DNA from: Bin55 sp964572845
Lineage (GTDB): Bacteria; Pseudomonadota; Gammaproteobacteria; Pseudomonadales; Azotimanducaceae
NCBI GenBank assembly: GCA_964572845.1
Contig: CAZNFX010000009.1
Coordinates: forward strand, 1 to 64,000
Direction: 5' to 3'
DNA: 64,000 nucleotides
The notes beneath the pieces were generated by a model that saw nothing but the letters and a program-made list of their open reading frames with translations, searched no databases and had not been told where the DNA came from. Position 1 is the stretch's first letter. Each line of letters opens with the position of its first letter. Positions 34,926 through 43,665 of this stretch are shown one piece after another. The position numbers and the translations under genes were made by a program.

Positions 34926-36794
34926 TCAGTTCGCGCCGTCGACTTCTCCGTACTTTTGTGCAAGAAAGCCAGTAAGCGAATAGTGCGAGAGGTCCTTTCC
35001 AAGAATGCAGCCTTTGGTATCTATCAGAAAATTCGCGTTGAAACTGACGCTTCCGTAAGTCTTGGAGACCGAGCCGATGGGCGCATCATCACTAAGGTCT
35101 CCCAAATTCAGCCATTGAATGTCTTCCGTCGCACTAGCAGTCTTCCAAACGTCCCAATCCGGCTGCACGGAAACCGTAGCAATTTGAAAACCGTTGTTGC
35201 TATACAGGTCATGTAACTCCCTCAACCGCGAAAAATTCCAACTCCCGTTGGGCGGCTCCCAAAACTGCAGATAAACAATTTCACTTTGTTCAAACACATC
35301 GTATATGGGAACTTCTTGCTTTTCCAAGTTTGCTAGTACAACTTGAGGTGCCTTCTGCCCGGGTACGAGGAGTCGATTGTTTCGATACGATTCCAACCTT
35401 GATATCAGATTCCTGCGAGGAGGCTCTACACGACGGGCAACAATCTCGGATTCAAGCATTGCCCCTAAGTTGTCATAGACTTTGATTTTGTCCCCCAAAA
35501 TTTTCTCAAAACTCTCATCGAATATAGAGACACTGAACGCTCCCAATTCCAAGGCCAGTAGGGAGTCTATTGGATCTATCCCATGTCTCGCTACTTGTAC
35601 AAGCGCGTCTTGTCTAATGTTCCACATTTCATCGGATAGCCTGTAATGCTCTGGGTCGTCAGTGTTAGGAGAACGAAAGTAGCTGGTTTGCAATTCGACC
35701 GATGAGAGATCGACATGTTCACATCCAACTGTAGGCACATACTCATTTCGAGGCAACCCGCTAGACCGATCCTGAGAAGCTCCGAGTGTGCTGTTGCCTG
35801 GATCCGAAGTCCGGTCGATAGATTCGTTAATTGCTGATGCCTGTTGAGATTGGTATCTTTCCACTACGACGTTGTACGCATCAACTGTAGAAAGAAACGT
35901 ATAGCTTTGTTGCCAGCTATCGATGAGTCTGGCATGGCGACCGCTTTCAGCAGTGGCAAAAATGGTTCCTCTTCCTGTTTCTTCGCGGGCGCCGATTTGT
36001 TCCATTGGAAACCATCCAGGCGGCATTGTCGCGATTGCTTGCGCCCCAGAAGCCTGAGGATGGATAGAGAGGCTTGCTCCAGGTTCGATAATTGCTTCTA
36101 CCCAAATCAGAGAGTTCTCTCCTCGAAACACTATGTCTGCAACGACCGGTTCAGCAATCTCGCCTTCGTAGACAAATGAGCCGTTGTCAAGCATTAGCGT
36201 TCCTAACTGCTCATACTCTCGTCGTCCCAATATATCCCAAGTAGCCATCCGTATTTCCATGGTAGTCACTCGCGAGTCTCTCACCTCGGTTGTCAAGTTT
36301 CCCGTTATAGTGAATTTTGATGGGGATTCTTTGAGAAGTAGAGACTTTCCACGAAGGACGAGCGTATCTGAGGGAACATGATCTGGATGGGGATAGTCCA
36401 AAAGTGCGAATGAGGCAGTAGAGCCTGGTCCCACTCTTGCAAAGGTTGACAGGGCCTGGGAACCATCGCGCGCGACTGCACTAATCTCGATGCTCTCTGG
36501 TGCGTCTAAGTGTCCTCTGAATGTCACATTCCCATTGCGGAAAGCTTTGGATGCAATTTCAACCTTTTCGACGTTTCCGTCTTCTCCGACCTTTGTACGG
36601 TACAAACTAATAGTCGAATTAGCTAAATCAGTCGATGTATTTGTTGGATGCTCGTGCTGTTGAAGCTCCTCAGGGAATACCGCTATGTATTCTCCAGTGA
36701 TAACAAAGCTGCTCGACGGATTGTCGCCGCAGGATGTCAAGACGAATACACCGCCGACCAAGACAAGCGCTAGTAGTGTGCCAATAACTCTCAT
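34926..36794 (-). CDS. TlpA-like lipoprotein lacking the CxxC motif
   Basis: A 622-residue predicted lipoprotein: signal peptide with lipobox VLTSC, lipid Cys at 22. It is paralogous to the TlpA-like protein at 26.3 kb: both have KFTITGNL/KFTVLGNL, GTLMLDNGSFVYEGE/GTVLLDDGTFLIEGE, a RHARLIDSW/KHLLLIESW segment and a C-terminal thioredoxin-like domain. In this copy the active site FWASWCAPC is replaced by FWEPPNGSW (residues 511-519), so both cysteines are lost and no redox role is possible at that site. The fold otherwise continues normally (NNGFQIATVSV, NANFLIDTKG). It probably serves as a binding or structural protein. Confidence 0.8.
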   Translation of the reverse strand: MRVIGTLLALVLVGGVFVLTSCGDNPSSSFVITGEYIAVFPEELQQHEHPTNTSTDLANSTISLYRTKVGEDGNVEKVEIASKAFRNGNVTFRGHLDAPESIEISAVARDGSQALSTFARVGPGSTASFALLDYPHPDHVPSDTLVLRGKSLLLKESPSKFTITGNLTTEVRDSRVTTMEIRMATWDILGRREYEQLGTLMLDNGSFVYEGEIAEPVVADIVFRGENSLIWVEAIIEPGASLSIHPQASGAQAIATMPPGWFPMEQIGAREETGRGTIFATAESGRHARLIDSWQQSYTFLSTVDAYNVVVERYQSQQASAINESIDRTSDPGNSTLGASQDRSSGLPRNEYVPTVGCEHVDLSSVELQTSYFRSPNTDDPEHYRLSDEMWNIRQDALVQVARHGIDPIDSLLALELGAFSVSIFDESFEKILGDKIKVYDNLGAMLESEIVARRVEPPRRNLISRLESYRNNRLLVPGQKAPQVVLANLEKQEVPIYDVFEQSEIVYLQFWEPPNGSWNFSRLRELHDLYSNNGFQIATVSVQPDWDVWKTASATEDIQWLNLGDLSDDAPIGSVSKTYGSVSFNANFLIDTKGCILGKDLSHYSLTGFLAQKYGEVDGAN

Positions 36795-37144
36795 CTATTG
36801 GGTACAAGTAAACAAGCAGCCTAATTGTAGGCTCAATTCTGATGTGTCTTGCAGTCGATACTCAGCGCAATAGAAGAAAGATGCGCGAAAGTGGTCCTGC
36901 AATCAGTGAGTGTTGGACCATCGTGTTCGTAGCGGCCAGTTTCATTCTCCGCAAGAGTTGCCAATGTTGCACAATGGATTGAAAACAGGACTGGGCAAAG
37001 TTCACCGGTCCGGCCCAAAACTATCCTTGGATTACTAATATGTATCTGACTTAGTCATTCAGCAGGTTTATCCTCGTGGCTCGTGAACTCAACAAGTCCG
37101 ATTTGATCTCGCCGTAGGACACAGTAGGGGAAGGGAACAGACCA
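36795..37144. other. Divergent promoter region
   Basis: A gap of 350 bases between the reverse lipoprotein gene and the forward FAD oxidoreductase gene. It contains a small inverted repeat, AGCCTA-ATTG-TAGGCT, at 36818-36833 in the leader of the lipoprotein gene. GGGGAAGGG at about 37127-37136 is a likely ribosome site for the ATG at 37145. Nothing else stands out. Confidence 0.4.
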
Positions 37145-38515
37145 ATGACTCGAAAAAAGATTGCAATCGTTGGAGGAGGCGTTGCCGGACTCGGTGTGGC
37201 TTGGGCGCTAGACAAGAATTCGGACAGGTTCGACTTTCGTCTATTTGAAGCAGAGTCGCAAGTCGGAGGAAACGCTGTCACGGCGGAAATGCCGCAAGAA
37301 GACGGCAGCTCAATTCCGTTCGATATATCGGTGACAGCGTGCATCCCTTCTGTCTACCACCACATTTTGGTACTGGCTAAGATCTACGACATTGAGATTG
37401 TTCCCACGAAGTTCAGCTACAGCGTGCGCTATCAGAATGAGATTTATGCTCACGATCTCGATACTTCAATCGCTCGCAAGCTTGAACCAGAGATCGGGAG
37501 GTTTCAGCAACTTCTGAAACGATTGCAATGGTTCGGCCGATTGAACCACACCCGATCGAAGTTTCTAAACGCCTTAAATCCATTCAACTACCTGAGCATG
37601 CGCACAGTACTCAATCTTCGCGGATTCTCCGGCGACTTCCGTTACAAGGTGCTCAAACCGATGTTTGTCAACTTCCTGATGGCTACGAACGTGTTCGACA
37701 TGCCAGCTTCCTTGTTTTGCCGATATCTGGAATTCTTCAACATCGTCAATGCAACTCCGATGCAAACCTGGGAGGGAGGAACTCGAAACGTATATAGGAA
37801 GCTGACAAAGACTTTTGAGGACAGAATCTATCTCAATCGTCCTGTCCGCAAGGTCTATCGATACCGGTCTCACGTTGTTATCGAGGATGCCAAAGGGGAA
37901 AAGGAGTCATTTGATGAAGTGGTTCTCGCTTGCAATGCAAATCAAACACTGATGGTGCTGGACAAACCAACTTTCATGGAGCGTTGGCTTTTGTCCTCCA
38001 TCCGCTATGAGAGTGAATTGCATAATCACGCCATCGTCCATTTTGATGACTCGATTCTGCCTGACAACGCTGCCGCTCCTGTTGCAACACGTAGCAATCA
38101 CATCGAGCAATACGGTTCTCGGCCTGACAATTACGAGATCACCTACATCATGCACAATCAGCAACCTTGGGCCAACAGTTCAGACAAGCCGTGTCTCGTA
38201 ACCTACAACTCAAACAGCTCCATCGACAAGAGCAAGATCGTCATGCGCCGTTGGTTCCAGCATGTCGTTCATGATGTACGCCACATCGCTCTGCTGGTTC
38301 ACCTCTTTAGATTTATACAAGGAAAGAGAGGGACACGACATTGTGGTGCCCACACTCTGATCAACAGTCAGGAAACGTGTCTGGTTTCAGGTCTCGTAAC
38401 GGCTAGGCAAATGGGAGCCGACTACCACTTTGATGATGGTGATGCAAGGAAATGGTTCAATTTCTACGGTCGAATGATGTATGGCTGGCGTTTTCGGAAG
38501 GCACCAAATCGGTAG
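37145..38515 (+). CDS. FAD-dependent amine-oxidase-like oxidoreductase
   Basis: A 456-residue flavoprotein of the NAD/FAD-binding amine-oxidase-like group (COG2907 type). The Rossmann motif IAIVGGGVAGLGVAWAL (residues 6-22) is followed by an acidic pair ending the second strand (FEAES) and by VGGNAVT. The C-terminus has a weak FAD-closing segment (SGLVTARQMGA). Such proteins often sit beside cyclopropane fatty acid synthase and DUF1365 genes, but none is here. Start ATG is supported by GGGGAAGGG upstream. The substrate is unknown; a lipid or polyunsaturated compound is only a guess from relatives. Confidence 0.82.
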   Translation: MTRKKIAIVGGGVAGLGVAWALDKNSDRFDFRLFEAESQVGGNAVTAEMPQEDGSSIPFDISVTACIPSVYHHILVLAKIYDIEIVPTKFSYSVRYQNEIYAHDLDTSIARKLEPEIGRFQQLLKRLQWFGRLNHTRSKFLNALNPFNYLSMRTVLNLRGFSGDFRYKVLKPMFVNFLMATNVFDMPASLFCRYLEFFNIVNATPMQTWEGGTRNVYRKLTKTFEDRIYLNRPVRKVYRYRSHVVIEDAKGEKESFDEVVLACNANQTLMVLDKPTFMERWLLSSIRYESELHNHAIVHFDDSILPDNAAAPVATRSNHIEQYGSRPDNYEITYIMHNQQPWANSSDKPCLVTYNSNSSIDKSKIVMRRWFQHVVHDVRHIALLVHLFRFIQGKRGTRHCGAHTLINSQETCLVSGLVTARQMGADYHFDDGDARKWFNFYGRMMYGWRFRKAPNR

Positions 38516-39155
38516 GAGTAGTAGGTGCACAAGCCTATGTGTTGAGCTTGCTAAGTACCAACAGAAATCCAATCTCGCGTCTTCTTTGTGGCGTTTGAAT
38601 TCTCAGGCAACACTAGCGAAGAATAATCCGACCAATCAATCCGCTTGGGTATTTTGGGTATTACGAAAACAGCCAGTCGTCAGCGACGTTCGATAGGCGT
38701 AGTCGAATTTGGTGAACACCAAGTTGGTATGTGGGTGGTGGCTAAGGTTGACTTGCTTGCAGATGTAACTTGGCAACCTAGACGCACAGCTAGTGTCGGC
38801 TGCTGTGTTTAGTTCAAATGTGACAGGTTCAATTCGTGATTGCTGGTCTCCCCACATAGATAATTTAACGTAATGCGGATTATGCGCAATTTAGCATGGA
38901 CTATGGCAGTGGAGTTTCTCTAAGTAGAGTCAATTGACGAACGGTACTTTCCACCAAGTGTCAGGTGCTCCATCTCTTCTTCGTACACGGGCTGTATTCC
39001 CTTTGGTGACTCCGTCAATTCAGCTCGTAGTCTCGTTGGTTCCCTCACTGGGTGATTTCGTTTCACCTTCGATTCATTGGGTCCCTCTTTGAATGCGTAT
39101 TGAAATTCGCTAGACGTAGCGGCGTCGATTTTGGTCACGGCGCCGTTCTAATATA
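38516..39155. other. Gap of 640 bases, possible small reverse ORF
   Basis: No recognisable gene. A reverse frame at 38920-39138 with a GTG start encodes a charged 72-residue peptide of plausible composition but no known family. Another reverse frame at 38636-38857 looks like noise. There is a short tandem repeat, TTGGGTATT twice, near 38645-38662. Confidence 0.35.
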
Positions 39156-40118
39156 TTGAAGAACAACATTGGAAAAGGATCAACCAAAGTGTCAACTGAT
39201 TATGAAGTCGTAACCGACAGACTTCAATTCCCTGAAGGACCTGTGGCAATGCCTGATGGATCCGTTCTTGTAGTCGAAATAGAGCGCGGCACACTGTCAC
39301 GGGTCCAATCAAACGGCTCTATAGATGTCGTCGCGCACCTCGGAGGTGGTCCAAACGGCGCAGCGATCGGACCAGAGGGATTTTGCTATGTATGCAACAA
39401 CGGCGGGTTCGAGTGGACGCATGCACGTGGCCGTACCTACCCAACCGTTCAATCCAATGACTATACAACGGGACGCATAGAACGTGTCAATCTCGACACA
39501 GGCGAATTTGAAACTCTGTATGAAAGCTGCAATGGCGTCCCATTGAAAGGACCAAACGACATAGTGTTCGATAGGACTGGAGGATTCTGGTTCACCGATC
39601 ACGGCAAGACTCGAATGCGAGAACGAGACCGTACAGGCGTGTTCTACGCGCAACCCGATGGTTCTGCTATTGAGGAGGTGATTTTCCCTTTGGAGGCACC
39701 AAACGGAGTCGGTTTGTCTCCTAACGAGGACGTTCTATATGTCGCCGAAACTCCGACGGCGCGGCTATGGGCGTACCCGCTGAGCGAACCTGGAAAGCTA
39801 CGTGGAGAACGATTGGATCGGCCAGATGGTGGGCGCGTTGTTCCGGGCCGAAACACCTATTGCATGTTCGATTCGCTCGCCGTTGACGCAGAAGGAAATG
39901 TTTGCGTAGCGACACTCATGAATGGAGGAATAACAGTTTTGTCGCCGAATGGTGACATACCAAGATTTGTACCCATGCCCGACAGGTTAACTACAAACAT
40001 ATGCTTTGGAGGACTGGATCTCAAGACGGCCTACATTACTTTGTCGTCGACTGGACAACTTGTTAAGATGCCGTGGGAGCCCGCCGGTCTACCTTTGAAT
40101 TTTCTAAACAAGCACTAG
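39156..40118 (+). CDS. SMP-30/gluconolactonase-like protein
   Basis: A 320-residue six-bladed beta-propeller of the SMP-30/gluconolactonase/LRE family, calcium-dependent lactonases and related esterases. Hallmarks are FPEGPVAMPDGSVLVVE near residue 30, NDIVFDRTGGFWFTDHG near 140 (Asn and Asp metal ligands), LEAPNGVGLSPNEDVLYVAET near 180, and FDSLAVDAEGNVCVAT near 240 with the catalytic-type Asp. The start is TTG 39156 or GTG 39189; both leave the first conserved strand intact. No signal peptide. It converges with an MFS transporter gene. The sugar or lactone used cannot be told. Confidence 0.88.
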   Translation: MKNNIGKGSTKVSTDYEVVTDRLQFPEGPVAMPDGSVLVVEIERGTLSRVQSNGSIDVVAHLGGGPNGAAIGPEGFCYVCNNGGFEWTHARGRTYPTVQSNDYTTGRIERVNLDTGEFETLYESCNGVPLKGPNDIVFDRTGGFWFTDHGKTRMRERDRTGVFYAQPDGSAIEEVIFPLEAPNGVGLSPNEDVLYVAETPTARLWAYPLSEPGKLRGERLDRPDGGRVVPGRNTYCMFDSLAVDAEGNVCVATLMNGGITVLSPNGDIPRFVPMPDRLTTNICFGGLDLKTAYITLSSTGQLVKMPWEPAGLPLNFLNKH

Positions 40119-40164
40119 TTAGGTCATCCAAACATGTGGAATAAAAGCGCATTAAGTATTGATA

Positions 40165-41400
40165 TTAAGCGATACTTTCCGAAATCCTAGGATGTGTCAT
40201 TCGCCACAGTCTCGACCTCACTCCAATGGTTGATACAACCAGAAACATGAGCGATGAAGCAAGGATCAAAGCCAATCCAGGTCCAACGAACTCGGCAGTC
40301 ACGCCCCATAGCAACGCGCCGATGGGTCCGGAACCCATGAATGAGAAGGAGTAGAAACCCATCACACGTCCTCTCAACCCTTCCGGAGCGCTCTCGAGCA
40401 TGACCGTACGCCCCATGCTCATGGCAATGCCGCCGCAGGTGCCCCAAAGGAACAGCAGAGCTGCGAATCCAATGAATGGAACGCCTGTGCCTGCAAAACC
40501 CAATACCACTGCACCCAATCCGTGGGCAATCAACAGAGCTCGGCCAGGTCGACGCAGTCGCTCTGAGAACAACAACATGACGATCGTACACACCAACCCT
40601 GTTGAATTGATCAAGTAGATGAGGGCGATGTCGACTGAAGATCCCATGTAGACATCACGTATCAGTAGAGGAATTGTTACTGTGAATGACCCCACAAAAC
40701 AGATTCCAACGGATATGTTCTGAAGTACTACAGCTCTCATCGCCGGATCTCGGAGTACTGTCTTGCACCCTTCTACAATAGAGGAAGCCACATCTCTGCT
40801 CAATACATACCGACTCTCTCTTTTCTTTGCTACTTGAGGCACTCGGCTAAGAGACCAGGCACCTATGCCAATTACTAGTGCTTGAATCAGAACGATTGGA
40901 GCTCCTCCTACTATCTGCGCAGATCCAGCCAGTACGAACCCAATCATTTGCATGGAGAACTGGACGAGAGTGAATTTCACAACCGTCCGCTGTATGTCGC
41001 CGCGGGCCACGGAATTGAGAATGGCATCCCGTGCAGGTGTGACAAACGCCTGGAGAGTGCCGATGCTCACTGCGTAGACAAGAATCAAGCCGAAGCTCAG
41101 CAAATCAAGCCAAAGGACAGTGGCCAGCATCAGCAGTGGAAGTACGGCCAAGCCTTGGGAAACGACTGCTACTCGCCTCGCTCCTACGTGGTCTGAGAGA
41201 CTGCCTCCAAGAAGCATGAAAATTGTCGCCGGTACCAAGATGGCCATTTGTGCGACTCCCACCATCGTGGGTGACTCCTGAAGCACAATTGCAACCAGCC
41301 ACGAGAACATGACGTTGGACATTCCATACGACATGAACCACGTTCCGGAGCCCAAGAGGTAGAAGAAGATAGGGCGATTTCGCCTGTTCAAGAACCTCAT
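40165..41400 (-). CDS. Major facilitator superfamily transporter
   Basis: A 411-residue MFS protein with about twelve membrane segments. The loop between helices 2 and 3 has the family motif (GGSLSDHVGARRVAVVS, about residues 60-76). The overall pattern (MGRTVMLESAPEGLRGRVMGFYSFSF near 325) matches the MFS_3/enterobactin-exporter-like group, drug or siderophore efflux proteins. The ATG is at 41400. It converges with the SMP-30 gene and lies about 230 bases from the next ABC gene on the same strand. The substrate is unknown; efflux is the more likely direction. Confidence 0.88.
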   Translation of the reverse strand: MRFLNRRNRPIFFYLLGSGTWFMSYGMSNVMFSWLVAIVLQESPTMVGVAQMAILVPATIFMLLGGSLSDHVGARRVAVVSQGLAVLPLLMLATVLWLDLLSFGLILVYAVSIGTLQAFVTPARDAILNSVARGDIQRTVVKFTLVQFSMQMIGFVLAGSAQIVGGAPIVLIQALVIGIGAWSLSRVPQVAKKRESRYVLSRDVASSIVEGCKTVLRDPAMRAVVLQNISVGICFVGSFTVTIPLLIRDVYMGSSVDIALIYLINSTGLVCTIVMLLFSERLRRPGRALLIAHGLGAVVLGFAGTGVPFIGFAALLFLWGTCGGIAMSMGRTVMLESAPEGLRGRVMGFYSFSFMGSGPIGALLWGVTAEFVGPGLALILASSLMFLVVSTIGVRSRLWRMTHPRISESIA

Positions 41401-41628
41401 AGGTGTAAACGCGACCTGTAGTCAACAAATTTCGTCATAAATAACTAGCAATTCCTAATCTAAGACAAGAATCATCACCCAAACCCGTTTGCAAACTCTA
41501 GAATCAGTTTGCAATTCGTATGAGCCTTACGTGTGCAAAAGCAATAAATCCTTTTGCTTTCAATGCACTATCGAAATTCGCCATCCCCTACTCGAGCATT
41601 CGGCGGGATGACTATTCGTTAATCCAAG

Positions 41629-43665
41629 CTAGACTGGATTCCGAAATTGAGGTCCGCCCAATCCGCCTATTTGTCCGTCTGGCGGTCCTCCCATTGGGTC
41701 GTCATCGTTGCGTTCCGTCCAACGGCGCCGATTCGAACGTCTTGCCTCTTCTGCTTCGGTATCGAAGAACTCTGGCTTATCGACATCTTGAAACTGCAAT
41801 TCGTGCAACGTATAGTAGATTCCCCGTTTCTCGATAAGTTCTTCGTGTGTGCCAAGTTCTCGCACGACACCTCGATGAAGGACAAGAATGCGGTCACACT
41901 CTTGGATTGTTTGAAGTCTGTGGGCAATGATGATTGACGTGCGCCCTTCCGTCAGCTTATGGAGTCCATCCTGAATAATCAATTCTGTCGCTGTGTCGAT
42001 GCTAGATGTTGCCTCGTCAAGCACAAGAATCTCTGGATTTGCCGCTAATACTCGAGCAAATGCCAGTAGCTGCTGCTCACCCTGCGACAGATTGTGACCC
42101 CGCTCTGCTAGTTCGGTGTCGTACCCATCAGGCAAATTCTGAATGAAGTAGTCAGCGTTGACTACGCGAGCAGCCCATTCCGCCCGCTCTCTGGATATAT
42201 CGGGACTGTTTAGCGAGATGTTGTCGAAAACTGTGCCTGAAAAGATGTGGAAATCTTGAAGTACTACTCCAATTCTCTTGCGTAACTCCCCGCTGGGAAT
42301 GTTGTTTACGTCGAATCCATCCAGAAATATCATGCCGTCATCGAAATCGTAGAACCGCGCAAGCAAACGAATAATCGTGCTTTTTCCCGATCCGGTTGGT
42401 CCAACAATCGCGAGTTTCTCGCCAGGTTTGATCTTGAACGACACGTTGTGGAGCACCTGTTCGCCCATCAAATAGGAGAAATTAGCCTTACGAAACTCAA
42501 CCTCGCCTCGTAGCCGATCCGGCAACTGTACAGGTTCTTCAGGTTCGTGCAGTCGCTCGTCCCAATCCAAGGCTTGAAAGACGCGTTCGCCAGACGCCAT
42601 GGATCGGAAAAGCACATTGAACAACTGGCCTGCGCTGGATATTGGGCCAACCATCATGTTTACGTAGTGGTTGAACATAACCAGTGTTCCAAGCGAAAGT
42701 GACTCTTGAACGACTTGGCCGCCGCCATACCAAATAATGCATGCAGTCGCTACGCTAGTAAGGTTCATGTTGAATGTCTCAAACACGACCTCGTAGTTGA
42801 TTGCTCGAAATTCCTGTTTACGGTTCTCGCGATTCAGTTCGTTGTATTCGCCTATGTTGTAATCCTCTCGTCCAGAAAGTTGTACAACCTCAATACCCAT
42901 TAAATCTTCTTGCATGTATTGATTTAACGCAGACACGGAATCCCTTATGAGCCGGAAGATCTCACGCATTGCGATACGGAATACGAACGTGGCTATTGCA
43001 GCGATGGGAATAATCGCAAGCGCTACAGCCGTGAGGCTCATGCTGAAGTGCAGCATGATTGCAAGTGCGATGAAAAAGAGGACAAAGTCCGCGGAGTATT
43101 GGATAAATGAAGTGATTAGGTTATAGAGATTCTCTACGTCGTTGGTAACCCTTGTCATGACTCGTCCTACAGCAACATGGTCGTAGAACGAGGAAGGTTT
43201 GCGCTCCAACGAAGCGAATAGATCAACTCGCAAGTCCCTCAACGTTTTTAGAGCGCCGCTTGTCAATGTCAGCGATTGCACCAACCCCATGAATGACTGC
43301 ACAAACACCATCAGTATGTAGAGCACAACAGCAGCAGCCAGCATGTGTATGCTGAAAGTTGTCGAAATCCACTCAGTAAGCGCGACCAATCCGTAGCCAG
43401 GCGCGTCGCCAAAGTTTGTAGATGGCGAGAGAATCTCGTCGATGACCACCTTGTTCTGCAGGATGGGCATGATGGCAGTGAAGCCTACCGAGGCAACAAT
43501 GAGGACTGCGCTGGCCCCAAGGGTAATGCGATAGGGCTTGGTCCACTGCAGGAGACGAAGGAACATTCGCATGTTCAACGCCTGATGGGTCAATTGGGCA
43601 TCAAATGCGGAGTAGTTTCGTCCGGGAGGCGAACTGCCACGTGGTGTTTGAGCGGCTTCGGACAT
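41629..43665 (-). CDS. ABC exporter subunit with consensus ATPase site
   Basis: A 678-residue half-transporter: six membrane helices (about residues 50-330) then an ATPase domain. ATPase motifs are Walker A GPTGSGKST, signature LSQGEQQ, Walker B ILVLDEATSSID with the catalytic Glu present, and H-loop AHR. The C-terminal tail is Gly/Pro-rich (GGPPDGQIGGLGGP). The start overlaps the stop of the next upstream subunit as TAATG, so the two are made together. The pair resembles heterodimeric multidrug exporters of the TM287/288 or BmrCD type. A 70-residue tail beyond the ATPase is unusual. Confidence 0.92.
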   Translation of the reverse strand: MSEAAQTPRGSSPPGRNYSAFDAQLTHQALNMRMFLRLLQWTKPYRITLGASAVLIVASVGFTAIMPILQNKVVIDEILSPSTNFGDAPGYGLVALTEWISTTFSIHMLAAAVVLYILMVFVQSFMGLVQSLTLTSGALKTLRDLRVDLFASLERKPSSFYDHVAVGRVMTRVTNDVENLYNLITSFIQYSADFVLFFIALAIMLHFSMSLTAVALAIIPIAAIATFVFRIAMREIFRLIRDSVSALNQYMQEDLMGIEVVQLSGREDYNIGEYNELNRENRKQEFRAINYEVVFETFNMNLTSVATACIIWYGGGQVVQESLSLGTLVMFNHYVNMMVGPISSAGQLFNVLFRSMASGERVFQALDWDERLHEPEEPVQLPDRLRGEVEFRKANFSYLMGEQVLHNVSFKIKPGEKLAIVGPTGSGKSTIIRLLARFYDFDDGMIFLDGFDVNNIPSGELRKRIGVVLQDFHIFSGTVFDNISLNSPDISRERAEWAARVVNADYFIQNLPDGYDTELAERGHNLSQGEQQLLAFARVLAANPEILVLDEATSSIDTATELIIQDGLHKLTEGRTSIIIAHRLQTIQECDRILVLHRGVVRELGTHEELIEKRGIYYTLHELQFQDVDKPEFFDTEAEEARRSNRRRWTERNDDDPMGGPPDGQIGGLGGPQFRNPV

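Noticed and set aside
38636..38857. Reverse 73-residue frame after the FAD oxidoreductase gene
   Set aside because: Composition unlike coding sequence (Asn/Thr/Gln-rich end, scattered Cys) and no ribosome site.
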